Positions 21,742 through 32,084 of a stretch of 64,000 bases of DNA are shown here, piece by piece. Each line of letters opens with the position of its first letter. Within the stretch, counting starts at the first letter, position 1. The notes under the pieces are model-generated. The model did not search any database, was not told where the DNA came from, and saw only the letters and a list, made by a program, of their open reading frames with translations. A program made the position numbers and the translations under genes. The stretch comes from Oxalobacteraceae sp. CFBP 8761 (GTDB lineage: Bacteria; Pseudomonadota; Gammaproteobacteria; Burkholderiales; Burkholderiaceae_D). The stretch spans positions 1,600,996 through 1,664,995 of the forward strand of contig JACYUE010000001.1 of assembly GCA_014841595.1 (NCBI GenBank), read 5' to 3'.

Positions 21742-22479
21742 ATGAATCTGGAAAACCAAGTCGCCCTGATCAGCGGCGCATCGCGCGGCATCGGCAAGGC
21801 CATCGCTCTCGAACTGGCACGCCAGGGCGCGAAAGTCGTCGGCACCGCCACCAGCGACGCCGGCGCGCAGGCGATCTCGGACTACCTGGCGCCGTTCGGC
21901 GGCAAGGGCGTCGTCCTGAATGTGCTCGACAGCGAACGCTGCGCGGCCGTCGTGGCGGATGTGCAGAAGGACTTCGGCAGCCTGTCGATCCTTGTCAACA
22001 ATGCTGGCATCACCCAGGACAACCTGGCCATGCGCATGAAGGACGATGAGTGGGACGGCGTGATCGCCACCAACCTGACCGCCGTCGGCCGCCTGTCGCG
22101 ACTGGTGCTGCGCGGGATGATGAAGGCCAAGGCGGGCCGCATCATCAACATCACGTCGGTGGTGGGCGCCTCGGGCAACCCGGGCCAGATGAACTATGCA
22201 GCGGCCAAGGCGGGCGTGGCCGGCATGACCCGCGCGCTGGCGCGCGAGATCGGCAGCCGCAATATCACTGTCAATTGCGTCGCGCCGGGCTTCATCGATA
22301 CCGACATGACCAAGTCGCTGGGCGACGACCAGCACGCTGCACTGCTGACCCAGATTCCGCTGGGCCGCCTTGGCCAGCCGGAAGACATCGCGCATGCAGT
22401 GGCGTTCCTGGCCGGTCCGCAAGCGGCCTATATCACAGGCACCGAGCTGCATGTGAACGGCGGCATGTACATGAATTAA
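21742..22479 (+). CDS. fabG: 3-oxoacyl-ACP reductase
   Basis: 245 residues. NADPH-dependent short-chain dehydrogenase for the first reduction in each elongation cycle. The cofactor motif GASRGIGKAIA, NNAGITQD, the catalytic ITSVVGASGNPGQMNYAAAKAG (Ser, Tyr-x3-Lys) and the PG-x-I-x-TDM loop are all present. AAGAGGA precedes the ATG. Followed by a 212-bp gap before acpP. Confidence 0.97.
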   Translation: MNLENQVALISGASRGIGKAIALELARQGAKVVGTATSDAGAQAISDYLAPFGGKGVVLNVLDSERCAAVVADVQKDFGSLSILVNNAGITQDNLAMRMKDDEWDGVIATNLTAVGRLSRLVLRGMMKAKAGRIINITSVVGASGNPGQMNYAAAKAGVAGMTRALAREIGSRNITVNCVAPGFIDTDMTKSLGDDQHAALLTQIPLGRLGQPEDIAHAVAFLAGPQAAYITGTELHVNGGMYMN

Positions 22480-22691
22480 GTATATTAAGCATCAAGCACG
22501 AAATCAGAAGCAATAGAGCGAAGGATTGCACGATAATTGGCCCCGTTTGAACAGGACGATATCGGTGCAATCCCGACTTTTAGCAGGACTTTCCGGCGAG
22601 TTAGGCGCAGTCGCCGAAAATAGTTTTTCAGGTCGCAAACCTGATAAAATGCGCGCACTTTCCGCAACACATACCTTAATGGAGCTACAAC

Positions 22692-22931
22692 ATGTCGGAT
22701 ATCGAACAACGCGTTAAAAAAATCGTCGCTGAGCAACTGGGTGTTGCTGAAGCCGACATCAAAATCGAATCCTCGTTCGTTGACGACCTCGGTGCTGACT
22801 CGCTGGACACCGTCGAGCTGGTGATGGCTCTGGAAGATGAGTTCGAAATGGAAATCCCTGACGAACAGGCTGAGAAGATCACCACCGTCAAGCAAGCCAT
22901 CGACTACGCTACCGCGCACGTCAAAGCCTGA
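22692..22931 (+). CDS. acpP: Acyl carrier protein
   Basis: 79 residues, strongly acidic. The phosphopantetheine attachment site is Ser37 in [12 protein letters not shown]. It carries growing acyl chains for FabH, FabG and FabF, which flank it. The ATG follows TGGAGCTACAAC. The 212-bp leader before it is likely to hold its own strong promoter (a TAAAAT-like -10 at 22645-22650 is possible but I see no good -35). Confidence 0.97.
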   Translation: MSDIEQRVKKIVAEQLGVAEADIKIESSFVDDLGADSLDTVELVMALEDEFEMEIPDEQAEKITTVKQAIDYATAHVKA

Positions 22932-22973
22932 GTCGGGGTCTAGTAGTCGCTTTACAGTTTTTGGGAGAATCGC

Positions 22974-24221
22974 TTGAGTCGTTCACGCAACCGCCGTGTC
23001 GTCGTCACTGGCCTGGGCTGCATTTCACCAATCGGTAACACCGTTACCGAAGCGTGGGATGCAGCGCTGGCTGGCAAGTCGGGTATTGCCGCCATCACCA
23101 AGTTTGATGCGTCGCAATTCACGACCCACTTCGCTGGTGAAGTAAAGAACTTCGTCGTCGAGGATTACCTGCCGGGCAAAGAAGGCCGCCATATGGATAG
23201 CTTTATCCATTACGGCATGGCAGCCGGTATCCAGGCCCTGCAGGATTCGGGCCTGGTTGTTACCGAAGAAAATGCGGACCGCATTGGCGTGGTGATCGGT
23301 TCGGGCATCGGCGGCTTGCCGCTGATCGAAGCCACCAAAGAGGAATACATGAACCGCGGCGCACGCCGTATTTCGCCATTCTTCGTGCCAGCCTCGATCA
23401 TCAACATGATCTCGGGCGATCTCTCGATCAAGTTCGGCCTGCGTGGCCCGAACCTGGCCATCGTCACCGCTTGCACCACCGGCCTGCACAGCATCGGCGC
23501 GGCAGCGCGCCTGATCGAATACGGCGACGCTGACGTGATGATCGCAGGCGGCGCCGAGTCGACCGTGTCGCCACTGGGCCTGGGCGGCTTCGCCTCGGCA
23601 CGCGCACTGTCGACCCGCAACGATGATCCGGCCACAGCCTCGCGTCCGTGGGACCGCGACCGCGACGGCTTCGTGCTGGGTGAGGGCGCCGGTGTCATGG
23701 TCGTCGAAGAGTATGAGCACGCTGTCGCGCGCGGCGCCCGCATCTACGCTGAAGTCATCGGCTTTGGCATGAGTGCAGACGCCAACCACATCACCTCGCC
23801 GGTCGAGGATGGCAGTGGCGCGGCACGTTGCATGGTCAATGCCCTCAACAACGCCGGCATCAATGCCGACCAGGTGCAGTACGTGAATGCGCACGGCACC
23901 TCGACGCCATTGGGCGATGCTGCAGAAGTGCGTGGCATCAAGCGCGTGTTTGGCGACCATGCCAAGAAGATTGTCGTGAATTCGACCAAGTCGATGACCG
24001 GTCACCTGCTTGGTGGCGCCGGCGGCCTGGAATCGGTGTTCACGGTACTGGCGATCCATAACCAGATCTCGCCGCCGACGATCAACATCTTCAACCAGGA
24101 TCCCGAGTGCGACCTGGACTTCTGCGCCAACACGGCGCGTGAGATGAAGATCGATTACGCGGTGAAGAACTCGTTCGGTTTCGGCGGTACCAACGGTACG
24201 CTCGTTTTCGCGAAAATCTGA
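22974..24221 (+). CDS. fabF: 3-oxoacyl-ACP synthase II
   Basis: 415 residues. Elongating condensing enzyme. The catalytic Cys167 lies in [11 protein letters not shown], and the two histidines in [12 protein letters not shown] and [15 protein letters not shown]. Translation starts at TTG 22974, supported by GGGAG 7 bp upstream and by the start of homology ([15 protein letters not shown]). It ends the fab cluster and is followed by a clear terminator. Confidence 0.96.
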   Translation: MSRSRNRRVVVTGLGCISPIGNTVTEAWDAALAGKSGIAAITKFDASQFTTHFAGEVKNFVVEDYLPGKEGRHMDSFIHYGMAAGIQALQDSGLVVTEENADRIGVVIGSGIGGLPLIEATKEEYMNRGARRISPFFVPASIINMISGDLSIKFGLRGPNLAIVTACTTGLHSIGAAARLIEYGDADVMIAGGAESTVSPLGLGGFASARALSTRNDDPATASRPWDRDRDGFVLGEGAGVMVVEEYEHAVARGARIYAEVIGFGMSADANHITSPVEDGSGAARCMVNALNNAGINADQVQYVNAHGTSTPLGDAAEVRGIKRVFGDHAKKIVVNSTKSMTGHLLGGAGGLESVFTVLAIHNQISPPTINIFNQDPECDLDFCANTAREMKIDYAVKNSFGFGGTNGTLVFAKI

Positions 24222-24232
24222 ACTTGACCAGC

Positions 24233-24263
24233 CCCATCCCGGTCGAACGGGATGGGCGTTTTC
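24233..24263 (+). terminator. Rho-independent terminator after fabF
   Basis: CCCATCCCG and CGGGATGGG form a 9-bp stem with the 6-base loop GTCGAA, followed by CGTTTTCTG. It begins 12 bp after the fabF stop and closes the fatty-acid operon. Confidence 0.85.
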
Positions 24264-24384
24264 TGTAGCCCGGTGCATTGCCCGCTTGTTGTTCTACAGC
24301 GGTGATGCTCCGGTGCTGGCGGCAACCGTCCGCAGCTTGCCCGCCGGGCCAGCCGATTCCTGTTATTCCTGTTTCCCTCGTTGT

Positions 24385-24951
24385 ATGAACTGTGCGGTGT
24401 CTGTCATCGTCCGGCCGTCGCGTTGCCTGTATTGGCTGTGCGCCGCGCTCGGTGGCGCCCTCATTGCGACCGCATTGGTCATCGGCCTTGGCACGCCTGA
24501 ACGCTTCGCGTTGGGCGGGCTGGTCGCCCTTGTGCCGCTGGCCGGCGCTGCGGCGCTGGGGTGGCCGTTGGTCCGCGCACGCCATCGTCTGCAGGCTTGC
24601 TTACAGGCTGATTCCCATGCACTTTTGCCCAAATTTGGAACGGCACACCGCCTTGATATTTCTGGACTTGGGCAGCTACGCCTGACGGTACAACAAGAGA
24701 TGCGCGCGGCCGGCGCACTGCACGTAGCGGGTTCATCCGGCCCCACGTCCGAAGGCGTTGCGGTGACGCTGCTGCCGGGTGCCACGGTCTGGCCGGGCTG
24801 CATTCTGCTGCGTCTGCGCACGGCGGCCGGCAAGACGGTAGCGCTCGTCGTACTGCGCGACAGCCTGTCGCCAGGCGACTTTCGTGCGCTGTCCGTGGCC
24901 GTACGGTCGTTGGCGCAGGGTGCGCGCGACGAAGCGACAAAAATACTTTGA
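24385..24951 (+). CDS. YgfX-like small membrane protein
   Basis: 188 residues from ATG 24385; the longer in-frame start at 24286 adds a Cys-rich stretch with no family character. Two adjacent transmembrane helices span about residues 13-55. The soluble part ends with W-x-G-x-ILLRLRTAAGKTVALVVLRDSLSPGDFRALSVAVRSL, which matches the layout of YgfX (W...LRL...GK...L..DS...FR.L). YgfX of E. coli has been linked to cell-division proteins; here the role is unknown. It precedes rpoE, with ends overlapping if rpoE used a TTG at 24948. Confidence 0.55.
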   Translation: MNCAVSVIVRPSRCLYWLCAALGGALIATALVIGLGTPERFALGGLVALVPLAGAAALGWPLVRARHRLQACLQADSHALLPKFGTAHRLDISGLGQLRLTVQQEMRAAGALHVAGSSGPTSEGVAVTLLPGATVWPGCILLRLRTAAGKTVALVVLRDSLSPGDFRALSVAVRSLAQGARDEATKIL

Positions 24952-25004
24952 ACTTATTGCAGGGGATCAACTCTCAGGAGAGGGTCGCCAATGGGGCATG
25001 GTCC

Positions 25005-25607
25005 GTGACGACAGAACGCGAGAGTGATCAGTTGCTGGTGGAGCGCGTGCAGGCAGGGGAACATAAGGCGTTCGATCTGCTCGTCTCCAAGTACCAGCGC
25101 CGCTTGATGCGCCTGGTGTCGCGTCTTGTTCACGATCCGGCCGAGGCCGAAGACGTCGTGCAGGAAACGTTCATCAAGGCGTACCGGGCACTGCGCCATT
25201 TTCGCGGCGATTCCGCGTTTTATACCTGGCTGTATCGGATAGGCATTAACACGGCCAAGAATTACCTGGTGACCCAAGGCAGGCGCGCGCCGACCTCGAC
25301 TGAAACAGATGCTGAAGGGGCTGAAGGCTTTGACGATGCGGACAGCCTGCGTGACATTAATACGCCGGAGTCAATGCTGGCCAGTAAGCAGATCGCCCAC
25401 ACGGTGAATGCGGCCATGGAAGCGCTGCCCCTGGAATTACGCACGGCAATTGTCTTGCGCGAAATAGAAGGACTCAGCTACGAAGAAATATTTGAAGTAA
25501 TGGCCTGTCCCATCGGTACGGTACGCAGCCGTATTTTTCGGGCGCGCGAAGTCATTGCCGAAAAATTGCGGCCTTTGCTTGAATTTCCGGTTGACAAACG
25601 ACGGTAG
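25005..25607 (+). CDS. rpoE: RNA polymerase sigma-E factor RpoE
   Basis: 200 residues from GTG 25005 (VTTERESDQLLVERVQAG), the expected size for this ECF sigma factor. A TTG at 24948 would add 19 residues and is possible. Region 2 shows AFDLLVSKYQRRLMRLVSRL, DPAEAEDVVQETFIKAYRAL and the -10 recognition helix SAFYTWLYRIGINTAKNYL. Region 4 shows LPLELRTAIVLREIEGLSYEEIFEVMACPIGTVRSRIFRAR, here given only as landmarks. It directs the envelope-stress response; its anti-sigma gene and degP follow. Confidence 0.93.
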   Translation: MTTERESDQLLVERVQAGEHKAFDLLVSKYQRRLMRLVSRLVHDPAEAEDVVQETFIKAYRALRHFRGDSAFYTWLYRIGINTAKNYLVTQGRRAPTSTETDAEGAEGFDDADSLRDINTPESMLASKQIAHTVNAAMEALPLELRTAIVLREIEGLSYEEIFEVMACPIGTVRSRIFRAREVIAEKLRPLLEFPVDKRR

Positions 25608-25649
25608 GTAGCGGGATCGTACGAACACAGCATTAAGATTGAACTTACC

Positions 25650-25994
25650 GTGAACACACCGACGTCGACGGACACTCCGATGGACACCAACGAGACACTA
25701 CGCGCGCATATCTCCGCACTGGTCGACGGCGAATTGCCGCAGGCCGATGTGGAGTTGGCGTTTGCCGCACTTCAGGAAAAGGATGGCAAAGCGGCGTGGG
25801 ACCGGTATCACCTGATCAGGGACACGCTGCGCGCTACGCCCGCGCCAGCGCTGTCGCCCGGCTTTGCCGAACGGCTGGCGGCGCGCCTGGCGGCTGAGTC
25901 GGTGGCATTGGCACCCGAAGGTGGCGATGGTGCCCGCAGCGCCACCGAGTCGACGGGTCAGGCAGCTATCCTCGCCAATCCTGGCGCTTCCTGA
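25650..25994 (+). CDS. rseA: Sigma-E anti-sigma factor RseA, short form without visible membrane segment
   Basis: 114 residues from GTG 25650 (an ATG at 25680 is an alternative). Residues ~12-75 match the RseA N-terminal domain that binds sigma-E: ISALVDGELPQADVELAF, WDRYHLIRDTLR and LSPGFAERLAARLAAE. Classical RseA then has a transmembrane helix and a periplasmic domain that binds RseB; here the protein stops ~35 residues after the domain in a Gly/Ala/Ser-rich tail. I found no hydrophobic segment in any frame before degP, and no rseB. Confidence 0.8.
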   Translation: MNTPTSTDTPMDTNETLRAHISALVDGELPQADVELAFAALQEKDGKAAWDRYHLIRDTLRATPAPALSPGFAERLAARLAAESVALAPEGGDGARSATESTGQAAILANPGAS

Positions 25995-26127
25995 GCCGCG
26001 CTTCCTCCTCAGATCAGGCTGTCACGCTGTGCGGCCCGGGCCGTCCTGCACGCGACGCCTCGCGACGCGACAAAGCGCCGTTTTTGGCTTACCATTTGGT
26101 CAATCTTAGCCATTCAACAGCGAATCC

Positions 26128-27591
26128 ATGACCAGTAAAACTGCCAGCCTGCTCTTGTCGGCACTGCTCGTGTCCGGCACCTCTGCATTCACCCTGTCGC
26201 CTGCGTATGCCGCTGGCGCCGCACCTGTGTCGGCGCCCACCGTCACGGGCTTGCCCGACTTCACCGATGTGATCGACAAGGTCGGCCCGGCTGTCGTGAA
26301 TATCCGCACCACCGAACGTGTCAGCACGCGGGGCGGGGCACCCGGCGAAGAAGAAATGCAGGAATTCTTGCGCCGCTTCTTCGGTGGCCAGATGCCGCCG
26401 CGCGGCGGCCGGCGCGGCCCGCCGCAAGCCGAAGAAGAGCGCGAAGTCCAGCGCGGCGTCGGCTCCGGCTTCATCATTTCGGGCGATGGTTACGTGCTGA
26501 CCAATGCCCACGTCGTCGAAGGCGCCGACGAAGTCACGGTCACGCTGACCGACCGGCGCGAATTCAAGGCCAAGGTGCTGGGCGCCGACCGCCGCTCGGA
26601 CGTCGCACTGCTCAAGCTGACCGCCACCAACCTCCCGTACCTGCGCACGGGCGACTCGAGCAAGATCCGCGTCGGCGAATGGGTGCTGGCGATCGGCTCG
26701 CCATTCGGCCTCGAAAACACGGTCACGGCCGGCATCATTTCGGCCAAGTCGCGCGACACGGGCGAGTACCTGCCGCTGATCCAGAGCGACGTGGCCGTCA
26801 ACCCGGGTAACTCGGGCGGTCCGCTGATCAATATGCGCGGCGAAGTCATCGGCATCAATTCGCAGATCGCCACCTTGTCCGGCGCGTACAACGGCATCTC
26901 GTTCGCGGTGCCGATCGATGAAGTCACGCGCGTGTCCGAGCAACTCAAGGCCACCGGCAAGGTCACGCGGGGCCGCATCGGCGTGCAGATCAGCGAGGTC
27001 ACGCGCGACGTGGCCGAATCGCTGGGCCTGGGCAAGGCGCGCGGCGCCGAAGTGTCGATGGTCGAGGCGGGCGGGCCGGCCGAGAAGGGCGGCATCAAGG
27101 TCGGCGACATCATCCTGGCCTTCAACAAGCAGCCGGTCGAGACCACGCGCGACCTGCCGCGCCTGGTGGGCGCCGCCAAGGTCGGCAGCCGCGCCAGCGT
27201 CACCGTCTGGCGCCGCGGCGCGCAGGTCGAGGTACCGGTCACGATCGTCGAGCTGCAGGACGAGAAATCGACGCTTGGCAAGCCTGCGGCGAAAAAGCCG
27301 GCACAGGGCGCGACGGCCAATGCGTTTGGCTTGACCTTGTCGGCTATCCCGCAGGCCGACCGCCGCCAGTTGGGCGTGGAGGGCGGCGTGCTGGTCGAGA
27401 ACGCGACCGGCGCCGCAGCCAGCGCCGGCATCGAGCCGGGCGACGTGCTCCTGCAGTGGAACAACACGCCGCTAACGAGCGTCGAACAGTTCGCGGGTCT
27501 GCTCGCCAAGCATGACAAGGCGAAGCCGGTGGCGCTGCTGGTGCAACGCGACGGCGCCACGCAATACCTGACCATCAAGCCGCGTCCCTGA
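26128..27591 (+). CDS. Periplasmic serine protease DegP/DegQ (HtrA family, MucD-like)
   Basis: 487 residues. An N-terminal signal peptide of ~30 residues ends near AYAAGA. The protease domain has the triad His128 (TNAHVVEGA), Asp158 (RRSDVALLK) and Ser229 (GNSGGPL). Two PDZ domains follow (from about 285 and 390). A Gly/Arg-rich insertion near residue 90 (PPRGGRRGPP) lies in the LA loop. It degrades misfolded envelope proteins and is placed behind rpoE-rseA, so it is probably a sigma-E target. Confidence 0.93.
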   Translation: MTSKTASLLLSALLVSGTSAFTLSPAYAAGAAPVSAPTVTGLPDFTDVIDKVGPAVVNIRTTERVSTRGGAPGEEEMQEFLRRFFGGQMPPRGGRRGPPQAEEEREVQRGVGSGFIISGDGYVLTNAHVVEGADEVTVTLTDRREFKAKVLGADRRSDVALLKLTATNLPYLRTGDSSKIRVGEWVLAIGSPFGLENTVTAGIISAKSRDTGEYLPLIQSDVAVNPGNSGGPLINMRGEVIGINSQIATLSGAYNGISFAVPIDEVTRVSEQLKATGKVTRGRIGVQISEVTRDVAESLGLGKARGAEVSMVEAGGPAEKGGIKVGDIILAFNKQPVETTRDLPRLVGAAKVGSRASVTVWRRGAQVEVPVTIVELQDEKSTLGKPAAKKPAQGATANAFGLTLSAIPQADRRQLGVEGGVLVENATGAAASAGIEPGDVLLQWNNTPLTSVEQFAGLLAKHDKAKPVALLVQRDGATQYLTIKPRP

Positions 27592-27896
27592 TGCGCGCAG
27601 TGCCCGCCGCGCCACCAGTATCGTTCACGCTGTATGCGCGCGGGTATTGCCATCTGTGCGACGACATGCTGGCCGCGCTGCGGGCCCTGGAAACCTCGGC
27701 GCAGCCGTTCGCCATCACTGTGCTGGACGTCGATGCCGATCCCGCACTGGTGGCGCGCTTCGACGAGCTGGTGCCGGTGCTGTATGGCGCACTCGACCAG
27801 CCCGAGCTGTGCCATTACTTCCTCGACCGCACCGCCGTGCTGGCCTACCTTGATGGGCAGGCCGGAAATCCCGTTGGGCGTCCCGAAATCCGGTAA
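27591..27896 (+). CDS. Glutaredoxin-family thioredoxin-fold protein
   Basis: 101 residues. FTLYARGYCHLCDDM gives a CxxC redox site near residue 20, and the cis-proline region reads VPVLY, as in the small DUF836/GlrX-like proteins. The start ATG shares one base with the degP stop (TGATG), so it is coupled to degP. Probable cytoplasmic thiol-disulfide enzyme; substrate unknown. Confidence 0.8.
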   Translation: MRAVPAAPPVSFTLYARGYCHLCDDMLAALRALETSAQPFAITVLDVDADPALVARFDELVPVLYGALDQPELCHYFLDRTAVLAYLDGQAGNPVGRPEIR

Positions 27897-28077
27897 AATG
27901 CCGGGTTGGCGTGTTTCAAGACGGCCCTCCCCAGAATTGTTTGCTTTGCCATGGCGCTCGCCTGGGGACCGGCACGGCCCCGGCGCGGCGCTTTTTCTGT
28001 TTGCCGCGCGCGGCACGTGCACCCTGATTCAGTCGTATCCGCCGCATTCGCGGTCTATTTGGTTTTGAGCTCTGTTA

Positions 28078-29871
28078 ATGAACAACATACGTAACTTCTC
28101 CATCATCGCCCACATCGACCACGGTAAATCGACCCTGGCTGACCGCATCATTCAGCTGTGCGGCGGCTTGTCGGACCGTGAAATGGATGCCCAGGTGCTC
28201 GATTCGATGGACCTGGAACGCGAGCGCGGCATCACCATCAAGGCCCAGACCGCGGCCCTGCATTACAAGGCGCGCGATGGCCAGGTCTATAACCTGAACC
28301 TGATCGACACCCCGGGTCACGTCGACTTCTCCTACGAAGTAAGCCGCTCGCTGTCCGCCTGCGAAGGCGCGCTGCTGGTGGTCGACGCGTCGCAGGGCGT
28401 GGAAGCGCAGACGGTCGCCAACTGCTACACCGCACTCGACCTGGGCGTCGAAGTGGTGCCGATCCTGAACAAGATCGACTTGCCGCACGCCGACCCGGAC
28501 AACGCACGCAAGGAAATCGAAGACGTCATCGGCATTGATGCCAGCGACGCGACGATGTGCTCGGCCAAGACGGGCCTGGGCATCGAAGACGTGCTGGAAA
28601 CGCTGATCGCCCGCGTGCCGCCGCCGAAAGGCGACGCCGATGCGCCGCTGCAGGCGCTGATCGTCGACTCGTGGTACGACCCCTACGTCGGCGTCGTGAT
28701 GCTGGTGCGCGTGATCAACGGCACGCTGCGTCCGAAAGACAAGATTCTGCTGATGGCGACCGGTTCGGTGAACCTGGTCGAAAGCATCGGCGTGTTCACG
28801 CCGCGCTCGGTCTCGCTGCCGTCGCTGTCGGCTGGCCAGGTGGGCTTCATCATCGCCGGCATCAAGGAACTGACCGCCGCGAAGGTGGGCGATACAGTGA
28901 CCCTGGCCAACAAGCCGGCTACTGAACCGCTGCCGGGCTTCAAGGAAGTGCAGCCGCAAGTGTTTGCCGGCCTGTTCCCGGTCGAAGCCAACCAGTACGA
29001 TGCGCTGCGCGATTCCCTCGAAAAGCTCAAGCTGAACGATGCCGCCCTGATGTACGAGCCGGAAGTCTCGCAGGCGCTGGGCTTCGGCTTCCGCTGCGGC
29101 TTCCTGGGCCTGTTGCACATGGAAATCGTGCAGGAGCGCCTCGAGCGCGAATTTGACATGGACCTGATCACGACGGCCCCGACCGTGGTGTACGAAGTCG
29201 AAATGCGCGACGGCACCATGATCCGCGTCGACAATCCATCGAAGATGCCGGAACCATCGAAGATCAACGAAGTGCGCGAGCCGATCGTCGACGTCAACCT
29301 GTACATGCCGCAAGAATACGTGGGCGCCGTGATGACGCTGTGTAATGGCAAGCGCGGCATCCAGATGGACATGGCCTACCACGGTCGCCAGGTGAAGCTG
29401 CACTACGAAATCCCGATGGCCGAGATCGTGCTGGACTTCTTCGATCGCCTGAAGTCCACGTCGCGCGGTTACGCGTCGATGGATTACGAGTTCAAGGAAA
29501 ACCGCGCTGCCGACGTCGTCAAGGTCGATATGCTGATCAACAGCGAGAAGGTCGATGCGCTGGCGATCATCGTGCACCGTGCCAACGCACCGTACCGTGG
29601 CCGCCAGGTGGCGGCGAAGATGCGCGAACTGATCCCGCGCCAGATGTTCGACGTCGCGATCCAGGCCGCCATTGGCGCAACGATCATTTCGCGTGAAAAC
29701 GTGAAGGCACTGCGCAAGAACGTGCTGGCCAAGTGCTACGGCGGCGATATTTCCCGTAAAAAGAAACTGCTCGAGAAGCAAAAGGCAGGCAAGAAACGCA
29801 TGAAGCAGGTCGGTTCGGTGGAGATTCCACAAGAGGCGTTCCTGGCGATCCTCCAGGTGGAAGACAAATAA
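28078..29871 (+). CDS. lepA: Elongation factor 4 (LepA)
   Basis: 597 residues. Ribosome-associated GTPase that affects initiation and back-translocation. GTPase motifs: [12 protein letters not shown] (G1), RGITIK (G2), DTPGHVDF (G3) and NKIDLP (G4). Domains II, III, V and the LepA-specific C-terminal domain ([16 protein letters not shown]) follow. The ATG at 28078 is the family start [17 protein letters not shown]. The stop overlaps the lepB start (TAATG). Confidence 0.97.
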   Translation: MNNIRNFSIIAHIDHGKSTLADRIIQLCGGLSDREMDAQVLDSMDLERERGITIKAQTAALHYKARDGQVYNLNLIDTPGHVDFSYEVSRSLSACEGALLVVDASQGVEAQTVANCYTALDLGVEVVPILNKIDLPHADPDNARKEIEDVIGIDASDATMCSAKTGLGIEDVLETLIARVPPPKGDADAPLQALIVDSWYDPYVGVVMLVRVINGTLRPKDKILLMATGSVNLVESIGVFTPRSVSLPSLSAGQVGFIIAGIKELTAAKVGDTVTLANKPATEPLPGFKEVQPQVFAGLFPVEANQYDALRDSLEKLKLNDAALMYEPEVSQALGFGFRCGFLGLLHMEIVQERLEREFDMDLITTAPTVVYEVEMRDGTMIRVDNPSKMPEPSKINEVREPIVDVNLYMPQEYVGAVMTLCNGKRGIQMDMAYHGRQVKLHYEIPMAEIVLDFFDRLKSTSRGYASMDYEFKENRAADVVKVDMLINSEKVDALAIIVHRANAPYRGRQVAAKMRELIPRQMFDVAIQAAIGATIISRENVKALRKNVLAKCYGGDISRKKKLLEKQKAGKKRMKQVGSVEIPQEAFLAILQVEDK

Positions 29872-30800
29872 TGAACCTGCAACCCGTGTTGAGCAATTTT
29901 GCCCTGATCCTGTTCGTGCTGATGGTCATCACGGGCATCATCTGGTGCCTGGACCGGTTTGTGTTGGCAAAGCAGCGCCGGCGCGCCGCCGATGCCGCGC
30001 TGCGCGAGTACGATGCGCGCAACGCCAAGCTGGTGGCCGAGGGCATCAAGGTCGACCACAACGGCAACCGCGCTGCGATCGAAGCGGCGCACGTGCGCCA
30101 GCCGACCTGGGTCGAGTATTCGGGCAGCTTCTTCCCGGTGATTGCGATGGTGTTCATCCTGCGCTCGTTCCTGTGGGAGCCGTTCAAGATCCCGTCGTCG
30201 TCGATGGTGCCGACGTTGCTGGTGGGCGACTTCATCCTGGTGAACAAGTACACCTACGGTATTCGCCTGCCAATCATCAACAAGAAAATTATCCAGATCA
30301 ATGACCCGCAGCGGGGCGACGTGATGGTGTTTAAATATCCAAAGGACATGAGCCAGGATTACATCAAGCGCGTCGTTGGCGTGCCTGGTGATACCATCAC
30401 CTACGAAGACAAACGCCTGACCGTCAATGGCAAGGCCGTCGAGTACACGCCGCTGGACGATTACCTGGACGACCAGCATCCGGTCTACCACAAGCAGCTC
30501 GAAGAAAAACTGCCGAGCCCGGGCGGTTTCACGCAACATCGCATCCTGAACACGGCCGATCGCCGCAACTTTGACTTCCCCAGCGTCGAGCAGTTCCCGC
30601 TGCGCGAAGCCTGCGACTATACGGAAGACAAGTTCACCTGCGTCGTGCCGGCCGGCCAGTATTTCATGATGGGCGACAACCGCGACAACAGCGCCGACAG
30701 CCGCTACTGGGGCTTCGTGCCAGACCGTAATATCGTGGGCAAGGCATTCGTCGTCTGGATGAACTTTGGCAACTTCAAACGCGTTGGCGGCATTCACTAA
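29871..30800 (+). CDS. lepB: Signal peptidase I
   Basis: 309 residues, inner-membrane protein. Two N-terminal transmembrane helices (about residues 7-29 and 85-105) precede a periplasmic catalytic domain. Catalytic Ser111 lies in PSSSMVPTL and the general-base Lys166 in DYIKRVVGVPGD; the GDNRDNSADSRYWGFVP box is also present. It removes signal peptides from exported proteins. Coupled to lepA as in most proteobacteria. Confidence 0.96.
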   Translation: MNLQPVLSNFALILFVLMVITGIIWCLDRFVLAKQRRRAADAALREYDARNAKLVAEGIKVDHNGNRAAIEAAHVRQPTWVEYSGSFFPVIAMVFILRSFLWEPFKIPSSSMVPTLLVGDFILVNKYTYGIRLPIINKKIIQINDPQRGDVMVFKYPKDMSQDYIKRVVGVPGDTITYEDKRLTVNGKAVEYTPLDDYLDDQHPVYHKQLEEKLPSPGGFTQHRILNTADRRNFDFPSVEQFPLREACDYTEDKFTCVVPAGQYFMMGDNRDNSADSRYWGFVPDRNIVGKAFVVWMNFGNFKRVGGIH

Positions 30801-30810
30801 AGGGGTGCGT

Positions 30811-31197
30811 ATGGTCCGGAGCAAACAGCAGGGCGTCACCTTGACCGGCCTGATCGTGGCCCTCGCCGTGATCGGCCTCGTGCTGGTCTTTGCGATGCGC
30901 ATGATTCCGGCCTATATCGAGTACAACGCGATCAAGACCGCGATCGTCAAGACCAAGGCCGAAGGCGGCACGGTGCGGGCGATGCAGGCAGCGTTCGACC
31001 GCAACACCAGCATCAACGACGTCGAAGCCATCCGCGGCACCGACCTGGTCTTCACACGCGACAATGGCGACCTCGAGATCAGCTTCGCCTACGAAAAACG
31101 CCTGCCCCTGGCCGGCAACGTCAGCATCCTCATCGATTTTTCCGGCACCACGGACCCGAGCGGCATCGTTGCCGAGGCCAGTACCGCCGCACCGTAA
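30811..31197 (+). CDS. DUF4845 domain protein
   Basis: 128 residues. A single N-terminal transmembrane helix ([20 protein letters not shown]) with a pilin-like lead-in is followed by a conserved soluble domain ([39 protein letters not shown]). DUF4845 genes sit between lepB and rnc in many beta- and gammaproteobacteria; function unknown. The ATG at 30811 has AAAGGGG upstream. It lies 10 bp after lepB. Confidence 0.85.
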   Translation: MVRSKQQGVTLTGLIVALAVIGLVLVFAMRMIPAYIEYNAIKTAIVKTKAEGGTVRAMQAAFDRNTSINDVEAIRGTDLVFTRDNGDLEISFAYEKRLPLAGNVSILIDFSGTTDPSGIVAEASTAAP

Positions 31198-31265
31198 CCG
31201 TACTTTCACGCCATATGGACTTCGTGGCAGGGCGCCTGGCGCCGGCCACGCACACGACACCGACA

Positions 31266-32084
31266 ATGAATCATCAGTTATTGCAGACGCGCTTGGGCTA
31301 CACATTCCGGGATGCCGGGCTGCTTCAGCAAGCCCTGACCCACCGTAGCCATAGCGCGCTGCATAACGAGCGCCTCGAATTTCTGGGCGACTCGATCCTG
31401 AACTGCGTCGTCGCCTCGATCCTGTACGAGCGCTATCGTGGCCTGGATGAAGGCGACCTGTCGCGCCTGCGCGCCAATCTCGTCAAGCAGCAGGCGCTGT
31501 TTGAAATCGCCCAGAAGCTCGACCTGTCGCAGTTCCTGCGCCTGGGCGAGGGCGAACTGAAATCGGGGGGCTTTCGCCGTCCGTCGATCCTGGCCGATAC
31601 GCTCGAAGCCCTGCTGGGCGCGATCTTCCTCGATGCCGGATTCGACAGTGCGCGCGACGTCATCCGCGCCTTCTATATTCCGCTGCTCGATACGGTCGAC
31701 CCGGGCACGCTGGGCAAGGACGCCAAGACGCTGCTGCAGGAATTCCTGCAGGCCAAGCGGATCGCGCTGCCGACGTATAATGTGGTGGCCACGCACGGCG
31801 CCGCACACAGCCAGGAATTCGAAGTCGAATGCCTGGTGCCCAAATTGAGTGTGCAAGTGTTCGGGCGCGGTGGCAGCCGCCGCGCTGCCGAGCAGGCCGC
31901 GGCCAGCCTGGCCCTGGGCGCCGCCCAGAAGGCGCTGGCCAAGTCGCCTGTGAGCCGCAAGGCCAAGCCGCGCACGGCCCAGCTCAAGCTGGCCGGCATC
32001 GCCACCAATCAGGGCGGCGCCCCAGACCAATCCTTGGCGCCGGCTGCGGCAAAGCCAGAACAACCAGGAAGCAAAAAAGCATGA
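31266..32084 (+). CDS. rnc: Ribonuclease III
   Basis: 272 residues. Cleaves double-stranded RNA in rRNA and mRNA processing. The catalytic signature [13 protein letters not shown] is at about residues 36-48, with the second acidic motif [14 protein letters not shown] dsRNA-binding domain spans about 150-220. The last ~45 residues form a Lys/Ala/Pro-rich tail longer than in E. coli. The stop overlaps the era ATG (ATGA), the usual rnc-era coupling. Confidence 0.95.
   Translation: MNHQLLQTRLGYTFRDAGLLQQALTHRSHSALHNERLEFLGDSILNCVVASILYERYRGLDEGDLSRLRANLVKQQALFEIAQKLDLSQFLRLGEGELKSGGFRRPSILADTLEALLGAIFLDAGFDSARDVIRAFYIPLLDTVDPGTLGKDAKTLLQEFLQAKRIALPTYNVVATHGAAHSQEFEVECLVPKLSVQVFGRGGSRRAAEQAAASLALGAAQKALAKSPVSRKAKPRTAQLKLAGIATNQGGAPDQSLAPAAAKPEQPGSKKA

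Noticed and set aside
24948..25004. TTG start for rpoE
   Set aside because: Gives 19 non-conserved residues without a ribosome-binding site; kept only as an alternative.
25930..26127. Frameshifted remainder of RseA or a hidden RseB
   Set aside because: No frame gives a hydrophobic helix or RseB-like sequence; the region is too short for RseB.
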